Shown here piece after piece: positions 6,431 through 14,116 of a stretch of DNA of 14,934 nucleotides (positions are counted from its first letter, which is position 1; the number at the start of each line of letters is the position of its first letter). This stretch comes from RH-AL1 sp964245015. GTDB taxonomy: Bacteria > Pseudomonadota > Alphaproteobacteria > Rhizobiales > Beijerinckiaceae. Both the position numbers and the translations under genes were made by a program. Under the pieces are notes generated by a model. The model made no database searches, was not told the origin of the DNA, and was given only the letters and a program-made list of their open reading frames with translations. The stretch spans positions 1 through 14,934 of the forward strand of contig CAXTMA010000082.1 of the NCBI GenBank assembly GCA_964245015.1, given 5' to 3'.

Positions 6431-7819
6431 ATGCCGAGCTACGTCAGCGATTTCAAGGGCGAGCGCCATCGCTTCGCCGACCTGCGCGACGTTCTGGCCA
6501 AGGCTTCGCACCGGTGTTCGGGCGACGAACTCGCCGGCCTCGCCGCGCAAAGCGACGTACAACGCGTCGCCGCCCGCTCGGTGCTGGCCGACCTTCCCCT
6601 GCGCACCTTCCTCGATGAAGCGGTCGTGCCCTACGAAACCGACGAGGTGACGCGCCTCATCCTCGACGGCCACGACGCCCAGGCCTTCGCCGCCTTCGCC
6701 CACCTCACCGTCGGCGGCTTGCGCGACTGGCTGCTGTCGGCGGCAGGAGCGGCGCTCGCCGGGCTGGCGCCCGCGATCACCCCGGAGATGGCGGCGGCGG
6801 TGAGCAAGCTGATGCGCAACCAGGACCTGATCGCGGTGGCGGGCCGCTGCCGGGTTGTGACCGCGTTTCGCAACACCCAGGGGCTTGCCGGCCGCCTCGG
6901 CAGCCGGCTGCAGCCCAACCATCCCACCGATGATCCCCGCGGCATCGCGGCGGCGACGATCGACGGCCTGCTCCACGGCGTCGGCGATGCCGTGATCGGC
7001 GTCAATCCGGCGCAGGACAGCGTGGCCAACTGCATCGTCCTGCTCGACATGCTCGACAGCTTCCGCACCAGGCACGCGATCCCGACGCAGACCTGCGTGC
7101 TCACCCACGTCACCAACACGATGGAAGCCATCCGCCAGGGCGCGCCGGTCGACCTCGTGTTCCAGTCCATCGCCGGGTCGCAGGGAGCCAACGCCGGTTT
7201 CGGGGTCGACCTCGCCCTCCTGCGCGAAGCCCGGCAGGCGGCGCTTTCGCTGCGTCGCGGCGGCGACAACGTCATGTATTTCGAGACTGGGCAGGGCTCG
7301 GCGCTGTCGGCCAACGCGCACGGCGGGGTCGACCAGCAGACGATGGAGGCGCGCGCCTACGGCGTCGCCCGCGCCTTCTCGCCGCTGCTCGTCAACACCG
7401 TGGTCGGCTTCATCGGGCCGGAATACCTCTATGACGGCAAGCAGATCATCCGCGCCGGGCTGGAGGATCACTTCTGCGGCAAGCTGCTCGGCCTGCCGAT
7501 GGGCTGCGACGTGTGCTACACCAACCACGCCGAGGCCGACCAGGACGACATGGACACGCTGATGACGCTGCTCACGGTGGCCGGCGTCACCTTCCTGATC
7601 GCGGTTCCCGGAGCCGACGACATCATGCTCAACTACCAGAGTCTGTCGTTCCACGACATGCTGTTCCTTCGCTCGCAGTTCGGGGTCCGCGCCGCCCCGG
7701 AGTTCGAGGACTGGCTGGCCCGCCTGGAGATGACCGATGCGAACGGTCGATTTCGCTCCGCATCGCCGCCGACCCGCCTGATGCTCGACGGACACCCGCT
7801 CCTTGCCGCTGCCCCCTGA
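6431..7819 (+). CDS. eutB: Ethanolamine ammonia-lyase large subunit
   Basis: The catalytic 462-residue subunit of adenosylcobalamin-dependent ethanolamine ammonia-lyase, which converts ethanolamine to acetaldehyde and ammonia together with EutC. It matches the E. coli protein along its whole length: SRLQPN, DAVIGVNP, YFETGQGSALSANAHGG, NTVVGFIGPEYLYDGKQIIR, GLPMGCDVCYTNHA and ADDIMLNYQSLSFHD. Substrate-binding residues are kept: R159, Q161, N192, E285 and D360, equivalent to R160, Q162, N193, E287 and D362 of E. coli EutB. Length is normal for the family. The frame is open upstream to about 6182, but similarity starts at MPSYVSDFKGE and GGAG (6420-6423) lies seven bases before ATG 6431. It overlaps eutC by 17 bp, so the two are probably translationally coupled. 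No eut regulator, transporter, reactivase or aldehyde dehydrogenase gene is in the window. Confidence 0.97.
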   Translation: MPSYVSDFKGERHRFADLRDVLAKASHRCSGDELAGLAAQSDVQRVAARSVLADLPLRTFLDEAVVPYETDEVTRLILDGHDAQAFAAFAHLTVGGLRDWLLSAAGAALAGLAPAITPEMAAAVSKLMRNQDLIAVAGRCRVVTAFRNTQGLAGRLGSRLQPNHPTDDPRGIAAATIDGLLHGVGDAVIGVNPAQDSVANCIVLLDMLDSFRTRHAIPTQTCVLTHVTNTMEAIRQGAPVDLVFQSIAGSQGANAGFGVDLALLREARQAALSLRRGGDNVMYFETGQGSALSANAHGGVDQQTMEARAYGVARAFSPLLVNTVVGFIGPEYLYDGKQIIRAGLEDHFCGKLLGLPMGCDVCYTNHAEADQDDMDTLMTLLTVAGVTFLIAVPGADDIMLNYQSLSFHDMLFLRSQFGVRAAPEFEDWLARLEMTDANGRFRSASPPTRLMLDGHPLLAAAP

Positions 7820-8663
7820 CCCGCCGGGTTCCGACCCAACAGGTCTTGACCCAACAGGTCCCGACCCGACATGCGCCAACCCGACATGCGCCAACCCGAC
7901 ATGGGCCGACGGATGGGTGGCGTTGCGGGCCGCGACGCGGGCGCGCATCGGCCTCGGCCGCGTCGGCGATGCCCCGCCGCTGCCGGCCGTGCTCGACTTC
8001 CAGCTCGCCCATGCGCGGGCGCGCGACGCCGTGCACCGGCCGCTCGACGTCGAGGCGTTGCGGCACGAACTGGACGCGCCGCTCGTCGTCGCCAGCGCCG
8101 CCCCCGATCGCGCGACCTATCTCCGGCGTCCCGACCTCGGGCGCCGTCTCGACCCGGCCTGCCGATCGGTGCTCGACACCGGCCGGCGTGCCATGGGTCC
8201 GTGCGACGCCGTGTTCGTCCTCGCCGACGGCCTGTCGCCGGTCGCCGTGCAGCGCCACGCCGCGCCCCTGCTGCGAGCCTGCCTCGTTCGCTTGCCGGAC
8301 TGGCGCCTAGCCCCGCCCGTCATCGCCACGCAGGCGCGCGTCGCGCTCGGCGACGAGATCGGGGAATGCCTCGGCGCCGACCTCGTCGCCGTGCTGATCG
8401 GCGAGCGGCCGGGACTGAGCGTCGCCGACAGCTTGGGGATCTATCTCACCCACGCGCCAAGGGTCGGCCGGCAGGATTCCGAGCGCAACTGCATTTCCAA
8501 CATCCACGGTGACGGGCTGTCGTACGATATGGCGGCCGATCTACTGGCGTGGCTCGCCGGCGAGGCGCGGCGCCGCCAGTTGACCGGCGTCGGCCTGAAG
8601 GATCAGCGGCCCGGCGTCCCCGGCGTCACCGGTATCGTCGCGTCACCGCCATCCGGTCCCTGA
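7803..8663 (+). CDS. eutC: Ethanolamine ammonia-lyase small subunit
   Basis: The small subunit of ethanolamine ammonia-lyase, about 286 residues, which helps bind adenosylcobalamin. Recognisable stretches are TRARIGLGRVGD, YLRRPDLGRRLD, VFVLADGLSPVAV, GDEIGECLGADLVAVLIGER, PGLSVADSLGIYLTHAPR and NCISNIHGDGLSYDMAA. No in-frame ATG occurs before the conserved core. The most upstream usable start is TTG 7803, overlapping the eutB end by 17 bp; GTG 7917 is the alternative and would skip the repeat tract. The N-terminus holds five pentapeptides of the type G-x-D-P-T / A-N-P-T (7827-7901), in a region that is also a poorly conserved linker in E. coli EutC. About 19 residues after LKD (8604-8660) lie entirely within the overlap with the opposite-strand glycosyltransferase and look like low-complexity read-through. 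Confidence 0.93.
   Translation: MPLPPDPPGSDPTGLDPTGPDPTCANPTCANPTWADGWVALRAATRARIGLGRVGDAPPLPAVLDFQLAHARARDAVHRPLDVEALRHELDAPLVVASAAPDRATYLRRPDLGRRLDPACRSVLDTGRRAMGPCDAVFVLADGLSPVAVQRHAAPLLRACLVRLPDWRLAPPVIATQARVALGDEIGECLGADLVAVLIGERPGLSVADSLGIYLTHAPRVGRQDSERNCISNIHGDGLSYDMAADLLAWLAGEARRRQLTGVGLKDQRPGVPGVTGIVASPPSGP
7827..7901 (+). repeat. Five 15-bp tandem units at the 5' end of eutC
   Basis: Units at 7827, 7842, 7857, 7872 and 7887, each ending in a GAC/AAC-CCA/CCG-ACA core. The last two are identical (TGCGCCAACCCGACA). In the eutC frame they give GSDPT, GLDPT, GPDPT, CANPT and CANPT. The tract lies between the overlap with eutB and the conserved EutC core. Confidence 0.9.
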
Positions 8664-11600
8664 CGCGCAGGGGCGGGTGGCCCGCCGCTCGCGCCGGCGA
8701 GGATCGCGGAGACCCGCGTCTCGATCGCGTGGCGGACCGCATCCGCCCCGTAGTGCGCGACGATGTGCGCCTGCCCCGCGCGGGCGCGCCGGCGGCGTTC
8801 GTCCGGATCCCCGACGACCCGCCTCATCTGCTCGACGGCCGAGTCGAGATCCGGCTCGGCCCAGTGCTGCCCACCGGAAAACGGGTACTCGCCATGGCGC
8901 AAGGCGCGCAGCGAGAAGGCGACGGGGAAGCCGGTGCGATCGGACAGGAAATCGACGTTGCCGGAATGGTCGGTGGCGATCACCGGCTTGCCCAGCGACA
9001 TGGCCTCGGCCATGCCCAGACCGAACCCTTCCGATCTGTGCAGGGACACGTAGCAGTCCGCGACGTCGATGAGCGAAACCTGCTCGTCCCTGCTCATCAC
9101 CGCGTCCAGCACCGTGATGCGCGGGTCCGCCGCGCAAGCCTCGTCGATGGCGGCCTTGATCCGCGGGCTGCTCCGGCCCGACCCGACCGACTTGATGACC
9201 AAGCCGACCGTGTCGCCGCGGGTGAAGGCCCGGGCAAAGGCCTGGAGAACGCCGAGCGGGTTCTTGCGCGCCGTGAAGGAGGCGTAATCGAAGGTGAACA
9301 GGAAGGTGAAGGGATCCGCCGGCAGACCGAAGTGCGCCCTGTCGTAGCAAACCTCCCGGCTCGTATCGACCGGGGGCGGAACCAGGGTGATCGGGCCGGT
9401 GAACGCGCGCCCGAAGGCGTCCGCCACGAACCGGCTCGGCGCCCAGATCTCGTCCATGCCGGCGAGAGCTGGTCGCCAATCCATCGGCACCTCGGGCAGC
9501 TCCCAATAGCCCTTCAAGATGTTGCGATTTCCCTTCGTTCGCCAAGAACCGAGTTCGCCCACCGCCGCTCCGAGCTGATCGGGTGCCATTTCGAAGACGT
9601 TGACGCGATAGGCGTGATGTTGGTCGTAAAGGTGGGCCTTGAACAGCCCGATGAAGCGGCTTTCCACATGCCGGTTGAAGGGATAGATCGCGTGGAGCAG
9701 TGATGACGACGCGAGGGCCGTCAGCGTGCCGCGCAGGGCTTGGCCGAGGCCGAGCGAGGCCTCGACGTATCCGACGAAGAGCACGCCCTCGCGCGCCTGT
9801 CCGGCCTGCGCGGCGCTGCGGCTCTCGGGGATGACAGGCGGTGCGGTCGGGCCGGGATCGACGGGCGCGAGATCCGGTCCCTGCAGCGATCGGTCGTTCG
9901 CCGGGCCCTCGCGCCAGAGCAGGGCGCGTCGCACCTGCGCATTGGCGGCGAGCCATTGGGTCGTCGTAAAAAGCTGGGACGGCCGGCGTTCCTCCTTCCA
10001 GCCGAAGTTGAGGAAATGGGTCAGCGGATCCTCGCCGGCGGCCGCGACGTCGGGATAGGCGTCGGTGTAGTAGTCGCGATCGAACTCCTCGAACAGGGAG
10101 GCCTCTATGCGCTGCGCCGACGCTGCGACGCGTTCCCTCACCTGTTCGCGCGCCCCTCGCTCGAGGCTCCAGGCGACCTCGACCTGGGAGAGTGCCGCGG
10201 TGCTCTCCATTGAAGCGGGACGATCGTCGCCGACCCATCCCTGATCCTGCAGCTGCGTCAGCGCATGGCGGAGCGCGAAGCTGGTGTGGCGCGAGGTAAA
10301 ACTGTTGCGCACCAAATGCAGGCCGGCTTCCCGGATCAGGCGACGGGCGTGGTCGTCGAGCGAGTGGGCTTGTTCGAGACGAGCGAGGAGGGAGGTCGCG
10401 TCAGGTTGTAAAGCTACGGCGGTCCGCGTGGATGCACCGGCCTCGCCGATCGTCGAGTTCTCGAACCGCAGCGAGCAGGGATGTGCGAACTCTTCCCACG
10501 CCTCGCACTCGGCAACGAGGGTGGGCGTGCCACAGGCCATCGCCTGCAGAACCGGGTAGCCGAAACCGTCGCCGCCCGTTGGACAGATCAGCAAGTCGAC
10601 GCTGCGCAGGATCCGGGACAGGTCGGCCTCGCTTGTCGCATCGGATGCTTCTCTCACCAGCAGGCCCTGGCTGGGGATCGCGCAGCTGCGCCCTTCGACG
10701 TGCTGGCGCACGCCCGTTTCGGCGCCGGGCACCTGGCCGAGGACCGCTCGTCCCATCACGATCAGCCGGGCATCGCGATGCCCGGCGTGGAAGCGCTGCC
10801 AGACCTGCAGCATGAGCGCGAGGCCGTGCCGATCCCGGTCGCGGACCCAGCACAGGTACGTCGGCCCCGCGTACAGCCGCTCCATCGGTCCCCAGGGCGT
10901 GAAGACGTCGGTATCGACGCCGGGCGGCACGCGATGCGCCGCGATCCCGGTGCCGTTAAACGAGGTTTCGAGGCGGCGGCTGGGTACGAGAACGACGCGA
11001 TGAAAGCCGTTCGGCTCCCGCCATTGGCTTGGGAAGGTGCTGGCATCGCGGTCGGTGAGGAGGTAATTCGGCGCGCGAAGTCCGGGGCGCCCGCGAACGA
11101 GCTGCGGTCGCGAGCCGTCGATCAAACCATCCCTGGCCAGGCGCGCGTGGAGGTTGAGGTCCGCCGCCCAATGCCGGGTGAAGGCCTGGGCCGGAAGCGC
11201 GCGGTAGTCGACGCCGTAGCCGAGATGCTTGCGGGCGAACAGCCGGCCGCTGCGTTCCCTCGCGCGGTCGACGGGCGCTCCGTTGCCCGCCGGCGGCGCG
11301 TCGTTCTCGATCTGGCTTCTCGGCAGGGCGGCGACGGCGTAGCCGGCCATCCGCAGGCGAAAGCAAAGGTCGGCGTCCTCCAGGGCGGGCCCGAGAGTCT
11401 CATCGAAGCCACCGACCGCCCGGAGCGCCGACACGCGCAGCATCGCGCAGGTGAGGTCGCAATAATCGGCGTCGAGCCGATCGGGGTCCGACCGCACGCC
11501 CGTGAAATCGAGGGCGAAGGACAGGCTGTCGAGATCCCACGCCGCCCGCTGCGCCAGTCTTCGGCTTCCGGCCTGCCCGTCGAGGACGACCTGCGAGGGT

Positions 11601-12496
11601 GCGACGATGGCGAGCCCCCCGTCCTGCGCGAGAGCCGCGGCCAGTTCGTGCGCGACGCCGGTGACGAAGCGGACGTGCCCGCTCGTGACGAGCAGGGTGC
11701 GAGCTTTCATCCGCTCGGCGAGGCGGAGACCGATGTTGCCGCACTGGGCGCGGGTTTTCGTGGCCCCGATGCGAAGGGCGACCACACCCAACGTGTCGCA
11801 GACCTTTGCCGTGCGGCTGTCCCAGCCCTGATCGAGAACGACCATGCGGTCGCGGGCGACGCCGAGGGCTTGAATGGATCGTTCGAGCTGCCCGGCATCG
11901 TTCGGGCCGGCAACGATCAGCACGCAAGGTTCGCCTGCCCGCTCCGCGCGCTCACCGGACTCTGTGCGTACGACCGCAATCGAGGACCTGTAGAGCGCGT
12001 GGAAACCGGCGGCATTGGTCCCTTCGCCCAGGGCGGACCCGTAGTCCGACAGGTTCGCGGTTTCCGACGGGCTTAGGGGACGGGTGAACACCCCACGGAT
12101 ATCGATATGTCCGCCAGCCAGGTCGTCCGGGATCCAGCGCAGCCTGACGTGGCTGGAAGGGTCGCGCAGGGCGACCGAGGAAACGCCGGCCGTTCCGTAG
12201 CGCCACGCGATGAGGTGGTCCTCGCTGAAGCCGTGCCCGTCATCGAGGTACAGCCTCCCGCTTGCCTCCGGGCGGGACGGTGTCGCGTCGAAGACGAGGA
12301 GGCAAGGCTCGCCTGTCGCGTTCGGCTGATCGAACTCGAAGATGATCGACGGGTCGTCGGCGGTGAACCGCAGGCGGCGCGAGCTGGTGAAGCTCGCGCC
12401 GTCGACGCTGGTGACGCGAAGGCCGACGAAAACCTTGGCTGCACGCCTGAGCGAGGCTGCGACGGCGATTCGCGTCCCGATGCCGCTCAGCCGCAC
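8603..12496 (-). CDS. Large multi-domain glycosyltransferase (GT2-like + two GT4-like)
   Basis: A 1297-residue protein probably building a surface polysaccharide or glycan. Residues about 20-145 look like a beta-rich accessory domain. About 188-400 resembles a GT2 fold (VLIVAGPND, VVLDQGWDS, then GGFDE at 362-366 and LEDADLCFRLRMAG at 372-385), but the usual DxD position reads TSGH (271-274). About 500-745 is GT4-like, yet its E-x7-E motif reads D643...Q651 in GGDGFGYPVLQAMACG. A linker with the FDRDYYTDAYPDV motif lies at about 805-840. About 905-1268 is a second GT4 module with intact E1156...E1164 in RSEGFGLGMAEAM. No membrane segment is seen. The start used is GTG 12496; the frame is open to 12611 without another ATG or GTG, and its upstream codons read like protein, so the true start may be earlier. 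Acceptor and sugar are unknown. Confidence 0.85.
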   Translation of the reverse strand: MRLSGIGTRIAVAASLRRAAKVFVGLRVTSVDGASFTSSRRLRFTADDPSIIFEFDQPNATGEPCLLVFDATPSRPEASGRLYLDDGHGFSEDHLIAWRYGTAGVSSVALRDPSSHVRLRWIPDDLAGGHIDIRGVFTRPLSPSETANLSDYGSALGEGTNAAGFHALYRSSIAVVRTESGERAERAGEPCVLIVAGPNDAGQLERSIQALGVARDRMVVLDQGWDSRTAKVCDTLGVVALRIGATKTRAQCGNIGLRLAERMKARTLLVTSGHVRFVTGVAHELAAALAQDGGLAIVAPSQVVLDGQAGSRRLAQRAAWDLDSLSFALDFTGVRSDPDRLDADYCDLTCAMLRVSALRAVGGFDETLGPALEDADLCFRLRMAGYAVAALPRSQIENDAPPAGNGAPVDRARERSGRLFARKHLGYGVDYRALPAQAFTRHWAADLNLHARLARDGLIDGSRPQLVRGRPGLRAPNYLLTDRDASTFPSQWREPNGFHRVVLVPSRRLETSFNGTGIAAHRVPPGVDTDVFTPWGPMERLYAGPTYLCWVRDRDRHGLALMLQVWQRFHAGHRDARLIVMGRAVLGQVPGAETGVRQHVEGRSCAIPSQGLLVREASDATSEADLSRILRSVDLLICPTGGDGFGYPVLQAMACGTPTLVAECEAWEEFAHPCSLRFENSTIGEAGASTRTAVALQPDATSLLARLEQAHSLDDHARRLIREAGLHLVRNSFTSRHTSFALRHALTQLQDQGWVGDDRPASMESTAALSQVEVAWSLERGAREQVRERVAASAQRIEASLFEEFDRDYYTDAYPDVAAAGEDPLTHFLNFGWKEERRPSQLFTTTQWLAANAQVRRALLWREGPANDRSLQGPDLAPVDPGPTAPPVIPESRSAAQAGQAREGVLFVGYVEASLGLGQALRGTLTALASSSLLHAIYPFNRHVESRFIGLFKAHLYDQHHAYRVNVFEMAPDQLGAAVGELGSWRTKGNRNILKGYWELPEVPMDWRPALAGMDEIWAPSRFVADAFGRAFTGPITLVPPPVDTSREVCYDRAHFGLPADPFTFLFTFDYASFTARKNPLGVLQAFARAFTRGDTVGLVIKSVGSGRSSPRIKAAIDEACAADPRITVLDAVMSRDEQVSLIDVADCYVSLHRSEGFGLGMAEAMSLGKPVIATDHSGNVDFLSDRTGFPVAFSLRALRHGEYPFSGGQHWAEPDLDSAVEQMRRVVGDPDERRRRARAGQAHIVAHYGADAVRHAIETRVSAILAGASGGPPAPARQGPDGGDATIPVTPGTPGR

Positions 12497-12981
12497 GTCG
12501 ATCGCTTCATGAAGAGTCCAAGGCGCGGAGAGCCTGAAGCGCAGCCGGACCGCCGACCTGACTGCTTCTACAACTCTAGCGCGAGGAAGGAAAGGGCCGA
12601 CAACTTTGTTTGTCTACGTCACCCCTCGGTGCCCAGCCTCATCGAACGACCGGCGCGACATCACCACGCAGCCGTCGCCGGCATCTTCCTCGCTCGAATT
12701 TCCGTTGCGTGAGGGATGCCGAGCCCGGCAACTCCTCATCTTTGTCCAGCATCGTCTTCCCGTGGCCCCTCGTCCTGAATCATCGGAGGACGCCAGCGCG
12801 GGACGAAGCGGCCTCGGCCGCTCCGAAAATCGTTGGCCCTGCATTTATCCCGCGCGTCGAGGCCCTGACGCGGGGTGTCCTGCCCGAACCACGGGACCGA
12901 CCCGGTTGCCTCGCCAGCAGCCACCCACCTTTCGCGATGCCTGTCGAGGTGGGGATCGGGATCCGCAACGAGGACGCCTTC
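12497..12981. other. Divergent intergenic region
   Basis: About 485 bases between the minus-strand glycosyltransferase and the plus-strand SDR; it must hold promoters for both. The SDR frame is open leftward to 12610 but that stretch is Arg/Pro/Ser-rich and unlike a conserved domain, so it is not called coding. GAGGA (12970-12974) is the SDR ribosome-binding site. The minus-strand frame upstream of 12496 could encode about 38 more residues of the glycosyltransferase (12497-12610). I see no convincing promoter, operator or RNA gene. Confidence 0.6.
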
Positions 12982-13977
12982 ATGTTCAGCTCACAAAAAC
13001 CCCTGCGCGAGCAGGTGGTCGTCATTACCGGCGCGACCAGCGGCATCGGCTTGGCGACCGCTCGGCTGGCAGCCAAGCGCGGCGCGAGGCTGGTGCTGGC
13101 TGCGCGCAACCGGCAGGCCCTTGCCACCGTAGCCGCCGATCTGACCCGGTCCGGCGGCGAGGTGGCGACCGTTGAGGCCGATGTTGGACACCGCGAGGAT
13201 GTGGAGCGGATCGCAGCAGGCGCCGTGTCGCGGTTCGGCGGCTTCGACACCTGGGTCAACAACGCCGGGCAGACCATCTACGGCCGTCTGGACGAGGTGA
13301 GCGAACAGGACATGCGCGCCCTGATGGAGGTGAACTTCTGGGGCGCCGTGCACGGCTCGCTGGTTGCCGTCGCGCACCTGCGCCGGCATGGCGGCACGCT
13401 GGTCAACGTCGGCAGCGTCGGCTCGGACTTCGCCTTTCCCCTGCAGGGCATGTACAGCGCGAGCAAGCATGCCATCAAGGGGTTCACCGATGCGCTGCGG
13501 ATGGAGCTGCTGCACGCCGAGGTGCCCGTGGCCGTGACGCTGATCAAGCCGGCCTCGATCGACACACCGCTGCCGCAGCGCGCCCGCAACTACATGGCGG
13601 AGGAGCCCGACCTGCCGCCGCCGGCCTACCGGCCGCACGAGGTCGCGCGGGCGATTTTGTCGGCAGCCGTGACGCCGCGCCGCGACATCTACGTCGGCGG
13701 CGGCGGCAAGCTGATCAGCGTGATCGCGAACTTCGCCCCGCGCCTGTTCGACCTGACGGCGCCTCCCGTGGTGATCGCCTTCGAAAAGCGCAGGGAAGCC
13801 GCGCGCCGGCCGCAGGGTACGTTGTTCGAGACGATGGAGGATGGGCACGAGCGCGGGACGCATCCCGGTTTCGTCAATCCGATCAGCATCACGACCCGCC
13901 TGCGCGAGCATCCGACAGCCCTGCTCCTGCTTGGTGCCGGCGCGGCGCTGTTCGCGGCCAGTCGCCGCCGCAGGTGA
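12982..13977 (+). CDS. SDR-family oxidoreductase with C-terminal membrane anchor
   Basis: A 331-residue NAD(P)-dependent short-chain dehydrogenase of the classical type. The Rossmann fold starts with TGATSGIG (16-23); LAARNR (39-44) ends the second strand and its Arg residues suggest NADP preference. D67 (EADVGH) fits the adenine-contact position, NNAG is at 93-96, and the active site is N118, S145, Y158 and K162 (YSASK). After the fold (about 10-235) comes a tail of about 80 residues, then a hydrophobic segment (about 311-326) followed by RRRR, which suggests attachment to the inner membrane. Start ATG 12982 has GAGGA seven bases upstream. The substrate cannot be read from sequence. It is divergent from the glycosyltransferase gene, and an IS701 remnant begins 139 bp downstream. 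Confidence 0.92.
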   Translation: MFSSQKPLREQVVVITGATSGIGLATARLAAKRGARLVLAARNRQALATVAADLTRSGGEVATVEADVGHREDVERIAAGAVSRFGGFDTWVNNAGQTIYGRLDEVSEQDMRALMEVNFWGAVHGSLVAVAHLRRHGGTLVNVGSVGSDFAFPLQGMYSASKHAIKGFTDALRMELLHAEVPVAVTLIKPASIDTPLPQRARNYMAEEPDLPPPAYRPHEVARAILSAAVTPRRDIYVGGGGKLISVIANFAPRLFDLTAPPVVIAFEKRREAARRPQGTLFETMEDGHERGTHPGFVNPISITTRLREHPTALLLLGAGAALFAASRRRR

Positions 13978-13985
13978 TCCCGCCG

Positions 13986-14010
13986 CGCGCCTACGTCGCC
14001 ACCAGGCGCG
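13986..14010 (+). terminator. Possible terminator hairpin after the SDR gene
   Basis: CGCGCCT (13986-13992) pairs perfectly with AGGCGCG (14004-14010) around an 11-base loop, starting eight bases past the SDR stop. No T-run follows, so it is at best a weak intrinsic terminator or a 3' end stabiliser. Confidence 0.3.
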
Positions 14011-14116
14011 GTCGGTTGATCGATCCCGCATAGTACTGCTGCGTCGCCAGGCGATGGTCGGTGTGGGATGAGAAGCTTGTAGCGTCGGCGATCAACGACG
14101 GAGTGGGCGAGCTGCG

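Noticed and set aside
10401..12076. Long plus-strand open frames opposite the glycosyltransferase
   Set aside because: They are antisense shadows of a high-GC gene, Arg/Gly/Ala-rich and without domains.
12508..12510. Minus-strand ATG as glycosyltransferase start
   Set aside because: It is 14 bases from GTG 12496 and therefore out of frame.
12610..12981. N-terminal extension of the SDR gene
   Set aside because: It is low-complexity and unlike any domain; the SDR fold starts just after ATG 12982, which has GAGGA well placed.
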